Assembly: GCA_002451555.1 (NCBI GenBank)
Contig: DKCU01000128.1
Coordinates: 13,905 to 77,904 of the forward strand
Length of the DNA stretch: 64,000 bases
Source: Candidatus Segatella albertsiae
Lineage (GTDB): Bacteria > Bacteroidota > Bacteroidia > Bacteroidales > Bacteroidaceae
Direction: 5' to 3'
The notes beneath the pieces were generated by a model, which did no database searches, had not been told where the DNA came from, and worked only from the letters and a program-made list of their open reading frames with translations. Of this stretch, positions 1 through 7,508 are shown piece by piece (position 1 is the stretch's first letter; the number at the start of each line of letters is the position of its first letter). The position numbers and the translations under genes are program-made.

Positions 1-52
1 TTATCAATGCTTTTGCCCTTTCAGGGCGTTTCGTGTATGACTTATGATTCAT
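1..52 (-). CDS. 5' end of an unidentified minus-strand ORF cut by the window edge
   Basis: An ATG at 52-50 opens a frame that runs off the left edge and reads MNHKSYTKRPERAKALI. A second minus frame ends over the same ATG (TAA at 44-42) and is open back to about 170 without an ATG, so it may be the tail of a decayed gene. I do not recognise either peptide. The nearby 23-bp direct repeats make an insertion-sequence end possible, but the visible residues match no transposase I know. It could also be non-coding. Confidence 0.25.
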   Translation of the reverse strand, partial: MNHKSYTKRPERAKALI

Positions 53-129
53 CCTCTTGTTTTTTTGATGGTGTGTTAATTGACGTAACTGTTTCAGTGG
101 CAAACTCTCCATCTATAGCTCGAATCAGC

Positions 130-180
130 CTTGGTAACTTTAGTTGAGATGTTCTAACTTGGTAACTTTAGTTGAGATGT
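130..180. repeat. Pair of 23-bp direct repeats
   Basis: The same 23-mer, beginning CTTGGTAACTTTAG and ending TTGAGATGT, lies at 130-152 and 158-180 with a 5-bp spacer. Multiple 20-23 bp repeats next to a gene start are seen at the ends of some insertion sequences (IS21-type), so this may be the end of an element lying mostly outside the window. That origin is inference. Confidence 0.6.
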
Positions 181-227
181 CCGAAATTTCCGATTGGTTG
201 AAAGAATCGGGGTGTTCGTTGAATAAA

Positions 228-259
228 GTTGTGTGTGTCGAATAAATGTAATACTTTTG
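228..259 (+). promoter_or_regulatory. Bacteroidetes-type promoter before the VTC remnant
   Basis: GTTG at 228-231, a 20-bp spacer and TACTTTTG at 252-259 fit the TTTG / TAnnTTTG consensus. It points into the decayed gene at 389. Apart from this promoter and the 23-bp repeats I see nothing else in 53-388. Confidence 0.45.
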
Positions 260-388
260 CAATTGAAATTTAAAAACTGACAGAAAGGAACAGCTTTTGT
301 CTTCGCTACAATGGGACGGTCATTATGAAATGTGTGCTTTTTGATTCATATATGTGTAAGTTATAAATTAGTAATTCGGTTAATTAAT

Positions 389-475
389 ATGACAATGAAT
401 GCGTTAATCTCAAAATTCCAACCCATCTCGCTCGGCGAGATGGGTGGAATCCGATTGATGAATCGGACGGACACC
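389..475 (+). pseudogene. Truncated 5' end of a VTC-domain (polyphosphate polymerase-like) gene
   Basis: From the ATG at 389 about 28 residues, including ISKFQPISLGEMGGIRLMNR and then TDTK, resemble the start of bacterial VTC-domain proteins, which commonly open with a 'PISL-E...LMNRTDTK' segment (family knowledge from memory). Homology stops right after TDTK, and the frame then runs through unrelated sequence to a stop at 587-589. A full VTC domain needs about 200 residues, so the catalytic tunnel is gone and no function is expected. The break is most simply a deletion joining this start to the tail of a later gene at 550-615. It could instead be a short unrelated ORF with a chance match. 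Confidence 0.45.
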
Positions 476-549
476 AAGGAGGCACACACACCTATCATTA
501 GGGACGGTAGTGTCAATAAGATTACTCTAACGTATCAATATAGCTGTCA

Positions 550-615
550 TGTCAAGACAATGACGACGACCTGGATACTCACGTGCTAGGCATCGGATAC
601 AACTATAACTTTTAA
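550..615 (+). pseudogene. C-terminal tail of a lost outer-membrane beta-barrel gene
   Basis: In the frame ending TAA at 613-615 the last residues read DDDLDTHVLGIGYNYNF. Alternating hydrophobic residues with a terminal Phe are typical of the last strand of an outer-membrane barrel. The frame is closed by a TAG about 7 codons upstream of DDD, so only the tail survives. It sits about 75 bp after the VTC remnant, suggesting one deletion removed everything between. The fragment is short and the call is tentative. Confidence 0.35.
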
Positions 616-644
616 CTATTTTGTATCTAATAATATAACTAGAA

Positions 645-920
645 ATGAAGAAAAGGTTTATGTTTTTAATCTGTGCATGCCTATTGGGAGTGATAGCGCA
701 TGCCGTCACTTATCCTTACCTTACTTTTCAGAAAGCAGATGGTACTGTCGTGTCGATGGGAGTAGAGTCGCTCACAATGACTTTTTCCGATGGGAAACTT
801 TTGGTAAGCAATGGTACTGATACACATACTCTGACGGTTTCGGAACTCAGCAGTATGTATTCTTTTTCTTACAGGAAAAGGGAGTGTCAAGTTGTTTTTA
901 GCAATAAATTGAAATTATAA
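645..920 (+). CDS. Small secreted protein of unknown function
   Basis: This 91-residue protein starts with a clear signal peptide (MKKRFMFLICACLLGVIAHA), so it is exported. The mature part has the pattern YLTFQKADGTVVSMGVESL followed by 'LTVSELSSMYSFS'. I recognise this as typical of short exported Bacteroidales proteins in which a 'YLTF..TDG' strand is followed by a 'LS.MYFS' motif, often near VTC/CotH-type gene clusters (from memory). That fits the VTC remnant just upstream. The last ~15 residues (RKRECQVVFSNKLKL) look unlike the family, so the 3' end may have been altered. No enzyme motif is visible. Confidence 0.6.
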   Translation: MKKRFMFLICACLLGVIAHAVTYPYLTFQKADGTVVSMGVESLTMTFSDGKLLVSNGTDTHTLTVSELSSMYSFSYRKRECQVVFSNKLKL

Positions 921-1010
921 ACGTTATCAACTATATTGAAGCATTTTACTCATCAAGAACTATCTTCGATTGTACGAGGACATTCTTATAAAAACAGATA
1001 TAAAGGGATT

Positions 1011-2566
1011 ATGATAAGGGGACAGAAAAAATCGGAAATCATTCTCTATGTGGTGTTGTGGGCGATACTGTTTGCTGCACCTGTGGTGAGTGCGCTTGTT
1101 GCTGATTTTTCTGTTGATTGGGAAGACGTATGGAATGCGTGGGGATTGCTGGCAATGTTTTGCATCACCTTCTTTATCCACAACTTTTTCATCGCTCCCC
1201 TGCTGGTCTATGACAATCGCAAGTGGGCATTCGGAAGTTTGCTTGTGCTTTTGTTCGTTTGCTTCTTTGGCTATCAGCTCTATCTCCGTCCGCATCGTCC
1301 TGAACCAAGAATGGATGATGGGGATAGGCAGAGTATGGAACAGAAGTAGCAGGCTCCTTTGGGGTTGCCAAGAGATGCGCAGCCTCCCCATGGACTTCTT
1401 AATGGTGAACAGCCCCCTCGTGAGAATGGCTCTCTCGTCAAGCAAGAGAATATGGATATTCCTACTCCGCCTCTTCGCCCAGAGAATGGGAGGGGAGAAG
1501 GAAGAGAGCCAGGCAAGAAACATGAACCTCCTCGTGCCTTTGGCGGACAGGACTCTGTAGCCTTCATCATCATGGCGTTGCTCTTGGGATTGAACGTGGG
1601 GACGAAGTACTTCTTCAAGTCGCTCGATGACAAGAAGAAAATCAAGGAGTTGGAGCGAGAGAACCTGAACCGTCAGCTCGAATATCTGAAATACCAGATT
1701 AATCCTCACTTCTTCATGAACACGCTCAACAATATCCATGCGCTCGTTGGCATAGACCCCGAACAGGTGAAAACACCATCGAGGTCTTGTCGAAGTTGAT
1801 GCGCTACGTGCTCTACGAGGGCAACAAGACGATGGCTCCCTTACAGAAGGAACTTGCCTTCATCCGTCATTATGTAGATTTGATGAAGATTCGATATACC
1901 GACAAGGTTCGCATCTCCGTCTCCCTGCCAATGGCATCCGAGGCAAAAAGTGACAACGGTTCCAAGGCAAAAAGCGACTCACCATCCTCGTCTCTCAATC
2001 TGATGGATATTCAGGTGCCTTCGCTTCTCTTCACCACCTTCGTGGAGAATGCTTTCAAGCACGGCGTGAGTTACCAGCAGGATTCTTTCATCGAGATAAG
2101 CGTCCGTGTGGATGAGGCTGCCCTCGACTACTTGCTCAAACCTTTCGGAATGGGCGATATCATGCGAGCAGCCGACAAGGTGAAGCGACAGTATGACTTG
2201 ATGCATACTGCCAGTCTCTCGCCTGCCGACGAGGACGATGCCCTCTTCTTGAAGACGGAATACAAGGTGGTGCGCATTCTCATCCACGACATCATCTATG
2301 TGGAGGGAATGGCGGAATATCTTCGCATCCACCTCGCAGGACAAGACAAGCCCATCGTGGTCTTGCTGAGCATGAAGAAGATGGAGGAGCGTTTGCCTTC
2401 GCCAGATTTCATGCGCATCCATAAGTCTTACATCATCAATCTCCATCATATCGCCGAAATCAACAAGAGTCGGGTGGTGCTGGACAATGAGAAAGACATT
2501 CCGATAGGGGATAGCTATCGGGAAAAACTCAACGACTACATCAACCAGAAGTTTTTGGGCAAATAG
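1011..2566 (+). pseudogene. Broken LytS-type histidine kinase fused to a LytTR response-regulator tail
   Basis: The first frame (ATG 1011; a TTG at 936 is less likely) has three membrane segments, then an in-frame TAG at 1347-1349. The same frame continues through a Pro/Gly-rich loop and a fourth membrane segment to the His_kinase (PF06580) motif YLKYQINPHFFMNTLNNIHA. One missing base near 1770-1773 (expected 'AAG AAC ACC') shifts the frame. The next frame (1787-2566) resumes with 'LSKLMRYVLYEGNKT' and reaches the N-box 'FVENAFKHGVS'. At about 2107-2122 it jumps in frame to 'ALDYLLKPF', the end of a receiver domain, and then a complete LytTR DNA-binding domain. The ATP-binding G boxes and the receiver Asp are missing, so phosphotransfer should be lost. 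The 3' part could still make a DNA-binding protein. Confidence 0.8.
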
Positions 2567-2671
2567 TGGGCTTGGGTGTATTCGTCGTTACTCCTGGACA
2601 GCCCCAATTCTTTCATGTTGCGTAATATTTTTGAAATTATTATTGCTCATATATATAATAAGGTGCTTGGA

Positions 2672-3649
2672 TTATCGCAATGCTAACACTCTGCTTAGAA
2701 TTAGTTTCTTGTATTCTTTCTTCATGCCTTCTGGTAAGAAAGAAGCATCTATGAGGTCAAGCCATTTCACAATGCAGCGTCTAAACTTCTTGGCAATGTT
2801 GGTGATGACTTTATCGGTGAGTCCAGAGGCGGTCATTACCTTGATGAAATCACTTTTCTGTATCTTTCGCTTCTTGCCATTGAGTGTCAATGCCAATTCC
2901 TCGGTGTCTTCGGGCATTACAATCTTGGTGCAAAGAAGGTCGTATGCTGGTGTGAGAGCATAGCCTAACTTGCGATTGTTGTAGAGTGAGAAATTCTTTA
3001 GATGCATGTCGGCATTACCCGTAATCCATGAGAAGATAACTACCTCCCAATAATTGATGAGGTCGAGCTGTGAGAAGGAAGAATACTTCTTGATGAGTTT
3101 GGCAATCTGCTCGTACGAGCCTTTGTACTTATATTCTGTAAGGCGTTCTGACAGTTGACACATATCCTCCATGGGTACTTTGGTCCCATTGTCCATGCGG
3201 TCAATACGTCGGGTGATATAGCAAAGTTCACCATCGGAGAAACGTATCAAACCATGGGGTACTACCGTTATTTTTGCCGCTTCGGCAAGATGCATAGTCA
3301 AGTCTTCTATTTCTGGTAGACAACGATAGCGGTCGGTCTGAGGTTTGAGGATATATTTGCCCCATAATCCTACTATGGTGAAACGAGATGGTTCGTTTTT
3401 GCCGCCAGGATTGACATCAAGCGACAGCTTGGCTTGTACGCCTGTTAGGGTGGTTTGGCTTCGTACAACTTGTTTGGCTAAGTCGCCTATGTCTTTTCTC
3501 ACGTATGGGAGAATGGGTGCCTCCTTTGTACCAAAGAGCTTCTTGGCACAAGCTGGATGGTAATCTATTTGTCCAATCTTTAGGGGCTTATAGCAATATA
3601 AGCATTTTGAGTCATTTGAACAATTCAAAGAGTTTGTAGTTTTATTCAT
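2672..3649 (-). CDS. hipT: HipT-like serine/threonine kinase toxin
   Basis: This 325-residue protein is a HipA-family kinase without the N-terminal subdomain, which is encoded separately by the gene upstream. It starts with a Cys-rich knuckle (C16-x2-C19 ... H31-x2-C34) usual in this family. The Gly-rich loop is 'TLTGVQAKLS' (67-76), the ATP-binding lysine is in 'YILKP' (K102), the catalytic loop is 'GNADMHLKN' (211-219) and the metal-binding Asp is in 'TPAYDLL' (D237). All kinase residues look intact. HipT kinases are known to phosphorylate aminoacyl-tRNA synthetases (TrpS in E. coli); the target here is unknown. The positions matching the autophosphorylated SxS of E. coli HipT read T67-L68-T69. 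It is the last gene of the hipBST operon, 17 bp after hipS. Confidence 0.85.
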   Translation of the reverse strand: MNKTTNSLNCSNDSKCLYCYKPLKIGQIDYHPACAKKLFGTKEAPILPYVRKDIGDLAKQVVRSQTTLTGVQAKLSLDVNPGGKNEPSRFTIVGLWGKYILKPQTDRYRCLPEIEDLTMHLAEAAKITVVPHGLIRFSDGELCYITRRIDRMDNGTKVPMEDMCQLSERLTEYKYKGSYEQIAKLIKKYSSFSQLDLINYWEVVIFSWITGNADMHLKNFSLYNNRKLGYALTPAYDLLCTKIVMPEDTEELALTLNGKKRKIQKSDFIKVMTASGLTDKVITNIAKKFRRCIVKWLDLIDASFLPEGMKKEYKKLILSRVLALR

Positions 3650-3666
3650 GTTCTTTCTCCTTTCTT

Positions 3667-4014
3667 TTATTCTCCGGCAGAGTTTCCATTTGCGTTAGCT
3701 TCAGTGGGTATAACACTGACAGCTCCGATGCAATCTTTGCAACATGCCAATAGAAGCGACATTCTGTCTCTCTGGTTTATCTTCCAACTATTCTCTGCTA
3801 TATTCAGTAGCCATCCTTCTGGAATTAATCCATCGAAGAAAGGAAAGAGTACAGAATCATGGTAAGGCTCTTTGGATAATGGGAGTGTTAGACTCACTGC
3901 CTCGGCATTTTGCGATGCGAGATAATCGGCATCGTATGCAAAGGTGAAACCAGTTTCGTCTTCCGTTAATAAGCCTACGAATTGATCGTAGAGAAAAATC
4001 TTTCCTTGTTTCAT
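3667..4014 (-). CDS. hipS: HipS-like protein (separate HipA N-terminal subdomain)
   Basis: These 115 residues match the HipA N-terminal domain (Couple_hipA type): a short beta-rich start (KIFLYDQFVGLLTEDETGF), the conserved 'LPLSKEPYHDSVLFPFFDGL' segment and 'IPEGWLLN'. In single-chain HipA this is fused to the kinase; here it ends before the kinase gene begins. In the characterised E. coli HipBST system the separate HipS is the actual antitoxin against HipT. The gene starts 1 bp after the hipB stop, so the two are probably translationally coupled. The 'CIGAVSVIP' segment near the end is the usual junction to the kinase domain. Confidence 0.85.
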   Translation of the reverse strand: MKQGKIFLYDQFVGLLTEDETGFTFAYDADYLASQNAEAVSLTLPLSKEPYHDSVLFPFFDGLIPEGWLLNIAENSWKINQRDRMSLLLACCKDCIGAVSVIPTEANANGNSAGE

Positions 4015-4015
4015 T

Positions 4016-4243
4016 CTAATCTCGTTTTATAGGTACTGGTCCTACTTCATGTCCGAAAAGCAGGAGCACTTGGTTTACTTTGTCTAGGCGAAGGGTCTCC
4101 TTGCCTTGTTCCAGTTCTCGCACGAATCTTAGGCCTACGCCCGATTTGGCGGCTAGGTCAACCTGTGTCAAGCCGAATTGCTTGCGCATTTCCTTGATGT
4201 AAGTTGATAATGTATTGCTCATATTCCTTGTATTTCTGTTCAT
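4016..4243 (-). CDS. hipB: HipB-like XRE-family repressor
   Basis: This 75-residue protein is a single helix-turn-helix domain of the XRE/Cro type: 'YIKEMRKQFGLTQVDLAAKS' and then 'GVGLRFVRELEQGKETLRLD' cover the five-helix fold, with the recognition helix at about GVGLRFVRELE. HipB proteins bind operators before their own operon and the toxin complex. It is the first gene of the three-gene operon, and its start at 4243 lies 47 bp from the nearest of three operator-like 15-mers. ATG codons at 4243 and 4222 are both possible; the second (MSNTLSTYIKEM) would still keep the whole domain. Confidence 0.85.
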   Translation of the reverse strand: MNRNTRNMSNTLSTYIKEMRKQFGLTQVDLAAKSGVGLRFVRELEQGKETLRLDKVNQVLLLFGHEVGPVPIKRD

Positions 4244-4289
4244 GTTGTAATTTGTATGGGTAATATGAGTCTCAATAGGAATACTCGTT

Positions 4290-4386
4290 TATACCCTTTC
4301 GGGTGCAAATATACTAAAAATACCTGAAATTACCCCCGAAAAGGTATAATTTATAGTAAGATTTAACTATTTATACCCCTTCGGGG
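4290..4386. promoter_or_regulatory. Three operator-like boxes upstream of hipBST
   Basis: Three 15-bp boxes share the consensus TATACCYYTTCGGGK: 4290-4304 (+), 4334-4348 (inverted, read on the minus strand) and 4372-4386 (+). A -7 box, TATATTTG on the minus strand at 4313-4306, lies between the first two. Box 1 therefore covers the likely transcription start and box 2 the -33 region of hipB. This arrangement fits autorepression by HipB. Sequence and spacing are seen; the binding protein is inference. Confidence 0.7.
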
Positions 4387-4423
4387 CTATTTTGGGCATT
4401 AAAGCAAGAATATTTTGGGAAAA

Positions 4424-4455
4424 TTTGCTTGTTTCGATAAAAAGTCGTAATTTTG
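4424..4455 (+). promoter_or_regulatory. Strong promoter for the MATE leader
   Basis: TTTG at 4424-4427, a 20-bp spacer and TAATTTTG at 4448-4455 match the Bacteroidetes consensus exactly. Transcription should start near 4462, about 163 nt before the MATE start codon. Confidence 0.7.
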
Positions 4456-4462
4456 CATACGA

Positions 4463-4508
4463 ATTGCAAGATGTAGTCTTGTAAACCTCATCGGAGGGTC
4501 TTGTGCAA
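4463..4508 (+). ncRNA. Possible structured leader element (three-way junction)
   Basis: The RNA can form an outer stem TTGCA/TGCAA with an inner AGA/TCT, enclosing a small AAGA...TCTT hairpin and a CCTC-ATCG-GAGG hairpin. It is followed directly by an intrinsic terminator and then the MATE gene, the layout of a riboswitch or attenuator. I cannot match it to a known class, and the stems are short. Confidence 0.35.
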
Positions 4509-4513
4509 AGAAG

Positions 4514-4565
4514 GCTGGATAAGATGATTGGGTGAAACCATCTGTCTCTTATCCAGCTTTTTTTA
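4514..4565 (+). terminator. Intrinsic terminator in the MATE leader
   Basis: GCTGGATAAGA (4514-4524) pairs perfectly with TCTTATCCAGC (4547-4557) and is followed by a run of eight T. It lies about 60 nt upstream of the MATE start, so it either ends a small RNA or acts as an attenuator. Confidence 0.8.
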
Positions 4566-4624
4566 TTATTCATAGGCCCTGAGTGAAGGTGAGCTAGAAC
4601 GTTGTAACAAAAAGAAAGAAAACA

Positions 4625-5983
4625 ATGAATAGAAAAGACTTGACGCAAGGCAGCATTCTGGGCAACATCATGACATTCTCATTGCCCTATATCCTTGCTT
4701 ACTTCCTGCAAATCCTCTATGGTTTGGCCGATCTCTTCGTCATCGGCCGTTACTGCAATGTGGATAGTACTACGGCGGTGTCTAACGGAGCACAAGTGAT
4801 GTATCTCGTTACTTGCGTCGTCATCGGACTGGCGATGGGAACCACCGTGAAGACTGCCCATGCCATCGGGGCAAAGGACAATCGCAGGGCAGCGCAGATT
4901 ATCGGCAACACGGCCACGATGTTCTTGGGGTTGAGCCTCGTGCTTGCCGTAGGATTGCTGGCTTTCAGGAACGGCATCGTCTCGCTGATGGATACCCCGA
5001 TGGAAGCCGTGATGGGAACGAGAGATTATCTCACGGTGTGTTTCATCGGCATTCCTTTCATCATGGCTTACAATATCATCGCCTCCATCTTCCGAGGGTT
5101 GGGCGACTCGAAGAGCCCGATGTATTTTGTGGCAGTGGCTTGTGTGGTGAATATTATTCTCGACTTCTTCTTTATAGGATATTGTGGATGGGGAGCCATA
5201 GGCGCAGCCTTGGGAACCACACTCTCGCAGATGGCGAGTGTAGGCTTCGCTCTTTTTGCCATCCGTAGGCATAAGGAGGTGTTTGATGTGCATCGCCACG
5301 ATTTCAAGCCTCGCTGGGATATTATCTCCGGTATCTTGAAGATAGGATTTCCTATCGCCATGCAGGATGGTTTTATCCAGATAGCCTTCATCGTGATTAC
5401 GGTCATTGCCAATGGTCGAGGACTCTATGATGCGGCGGCAGTGGGAATCGTAGAGAAGTTCATCGGCTTGGTGTTTATCGTGCCCTCGGCAATGCTCTCC
5501 ACGGTGTCGGCGATAGCCAGTCAGAATATCGGAGCGATGCAGGTGAGTCGTGCCCAGCGCACAATGTGGTATGCGATGGGTATTACTACGACCTACGGAA
5601 TCATCGTAGCCATCGTACTCCAGTTTATTCCCGACTTGGCGGTTCGCATCTTCTCGGACGATGCCCAGGTGGTGTCGATGGGTGGCGAGTATCTGCGAGG
5701 TTATGTCTGGGATTGCGTCTTCGCAGGACTTCATTTCTGCTTCAGTGGTTTTTTCACGGCTTGCGGTTATAGCATCATCTCCTTTGCCCACAACTTCCTG
5801 AGCATCATCTGTGCCCGCATCCCGTTGGTCTATTTGGCATCGGAGGCTTATCCCGACACGCTCTATCCGATGGGCTTGGCCACCTGTCTGGGCTCCGTGC
5901 TCTCGGTGGTGATTTGCATCAGCGTGTATGCCTGGATGTCTAAGCATCGGAAGTTATTTTTGTTATCTTTGCAAGCAAATTGA
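4625..5983 (+). CDS. MATE-family multidrug/sodium exporter
   Basis: A 452-residue inner-membrane protein with about 12 hydrophobic segments in two MatE repeats. The opening 'QGSILGNIMTFSLPYILAYF', 'GLADLFVIGRY' and 'ASIFRGLGDSKSPMY' are typical of the NorM/DinF-like group, with the second repeat starting near 'ILKIGFPIAMQDGF'. MATE proteins export cationic drugs or metabolites in exchange for Na+ or H+; the substrate cannot be told from sequence. It is preceded by a leader with a terminator, so expression may be attenuated. Its stop lies 23 bp before the GH30 start, and a possible TATCTTTG promoter box for that gene lies in its last codons. Confidence 0.9.
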   Translation: MNRKDLTQGSILGNIMTFSLPYILAYFLQILYGLADLFVIGRYCNVDSTTAVSNGAQVMYLVTCVVIGLAMGTTVKTAHAIGAKDNRRAAQIIGNTATMFLGLSLVLAVGLLAFRNGIVSLMDTPMEAVMGTRDYLTVCFIGIPFIMAYNIIASIFRGLGDSKSPMYFVAVACVVNIILDFFFIGYCGWGAIGAALGTTLSQMASVGFALFAIRRHKEVFDVHRHDFKPRWDIISGILKIGFPIAMQDGFIQIAFIVITVIANGRGLYDAAAVGIVEKFIGLVFIVPSAMLSTVSAIASQNIGAMQVSRAQRTMWYAMGITTTYGIIVAIVLQFIPDLAVRIFSDDAQVVSMGGEYLRGYVWDCVFAGLHFCFSGFFTACGYSIISFAHNFLSIICARIPLVYLASEAYPDTLYPMGLATCLGSVLSVVICISVYAWMSKHRKLFLLSLQAN

Positions 5984-6006
5984 AAAACTATAAAATAATT
6001 GAAAGT

Positions 6007-7503
6007 ATGAAAAGAACAACACTAACAATCTTAGCCTTCGTTGCAGTATCATGCACTTGGGCGCAGAAAGTAACGATTTTCACAACTACCGAGTCGAAAT
6101 CTTGGATAAAAGGTGGAACTTCATTGGCGGCTAAGGCCGAAGGAAAAGTCGTGGTTGAAATCAAACAACAGACCCATGGTGTTCCCTTCCAAGGATTCGG
6201 TACAACTTTTAATGAGCTGGACTGGGATGCCTTCAACATGCTCTCTCGAAAGGAGCAGGATGAGTTGATGCACGGAATCTTTGCACCAGACGGTGACTTG
6301 AAGTTTACCTTGGGAAGAGTTTCGATGAATGCCAACGATTACGCTCGCGCTTGGTATAGTTGCGATGAGGTGGATGGAGACTTCGCCCTCAAGTATTTCA
6401 ATATCGAGCACGATAAGCGGAATATCATTCCTTTGGCTCGTGCAGCCCAGAAGTATCAGCCAAACCTTCAGCTCTTCATGAGTCCATGGAGTCCTCCCGT
6501 GTGGATGAAAATCAACCACGACTATCCCGTATCTCCAAGCAAATATAACAAGATGGACTCTCGACAGGGATACCTATTGTATATGGACGATGGCAAGAAC
6601 CTTGATGCCGATGAGATGAAACTATTGGGCGATCGCAACGGCGTGTTTCCTCGTCGCCTTGCCACGCAGGATTACTTCATCCAAGACCCACGTTATCTGC
6701 AATGCTATGCAGACATGTTTTGTCGCTTTATCGAACTCTACAAGGAAGAAGGATTGCCTATCACCAAGGTGATGTATCAAAACGAGGCTTACTCCTATAC
6801 CCCTTATCCCGGTTGCGCCTGGACGGCAGAGGGAACCTTGCGATTCAACAATGAGTATCTTGCCCCGACGCTCGCCAAGAAACATCCCGAGGTGGAACTG
6901 TGGATAGGCACTTTCAATACCAACCGTCTCGACTATGTGGAGAAAATCTTGGATGACAAAACCTTGCAAGCCAATGTGACGGGTATCGGAACCCAATGGG
7001 AGTGTCGCAACAATCTGCCAGCTATGCGTGAGCGTTATCCCAACCATCGCTTCATGGTGAGCGAGAGCGAATGCGGCAATGGTTCGATGGACTGGAAGGC
7101 AGGTGAGCATACCTTCTTCTTGCTTTCAGACAATTTGGGCAATGGCTGTGACGAGTATTACAACTGGAACTTCATCTTGAAGGATAATGGCATCTCTCCT
7201 TGGGGATGGACGCAGAATGCTTTGGTGCAGGTGGATGGCAAAACTCGCAAGATGCGCTATACGGCAGAGTATTATGCTTACAAGCACTTTAGTCATTTCG
7301 TAACGAAAGGTGCGGAGATGATAGCCTACGCAGGTCGTGACTATAGCAAGACTCCTGTTGTTGCCTTCAAGGACAAGACAGGACGATATGTTGTTACTGC
7401 AGGTAATTTTACCGATAAGGAGGCAACTCTTACCGTAAAAGTAGGCAAGAAGTATCTCAATATCCAGGCGAAGGCACATTCCTTTAATACCTATATCATA
7501 TAA
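6007..7503 (+). CDS. GH30-family glycosidase (glucosylceramidase-like), exported
   Basis: A 498-residue enzyme starting at ATG 6007, where a signal peptide begins (MKRTTLTILAFVAVSCTWAQ); an ATG at 5980 would add nine residues before it. 'PFQGFGTTFNELDWDAFNML' opens the TIM barrel and 'MSPWSPPVWMK' is the classic GH30 segment. The acid/base is probably E260 in 'MYQNEAY', and the nucleophile E353 (or E355) in 'MVSESECGNG'. The C-terminal ~90 residues form the usual GH30 beta domain. Family members cut beta-glucosyl, beta-xylosyl or beta-1,6-glucan linkages; the exact substrate is open. It is followed after 5 bp by the GH2 pseudogene, so the two formed a small glycan-degrading operon. Confidence 0.85.
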   Translation: MKRTTLTILAFVAVSCTWAQKVTIFTTTESKSWIKGGTSLAAKAEGKVVVEIKQQTHGVPFQGFGTTFNELDWDAFNMLSRKEQDELMHGIFAPDGDLKFTLGRVSMNANDYARAWYSCDEVDGDFALKYFNIEHDKRNIIPLARAAQKYQPNLQLFMSPWSPPVWMKINHDYPVSPSKYNKMDSRQGYLLYMDDGKNLDADEMKLLGDRNGVFPRRLATQDYFIQDPRYLQCYADMFCRFIELYKEEGLPITKVMYQNEAYSYTPYPGCAWTAEGTLRFNNEYLAPTLAKKHPEVELWIGTFNTNRLDYVEKILDDKTLQANVTGIGTQWECRNNLPAMRERYPNHRFMVSESECGNGSMDWKAGEHTFFLLSDNLGNGCDEYYNWNFILKDNGISPWGWTQNALVQVDGKTRKMRYTAEYYAYKHFSHFVTKGAEMIAYAGRDYSKTPVVAFKDKTGRYVVTAGNFTDKEATLTVKVGKKYLNIQAKAHSFNTYII

Positions 7504-7508
7504 AATAG

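Noticed and set aside
4679..5947. 422-codon minus-strand open frame opposite the first MATE gene
   Set aside because: It is fully antisense to a well-supported MATE gene and its product is rich in His, Arg and Asp with no hydrophobic core, as expected of a shadow frame.
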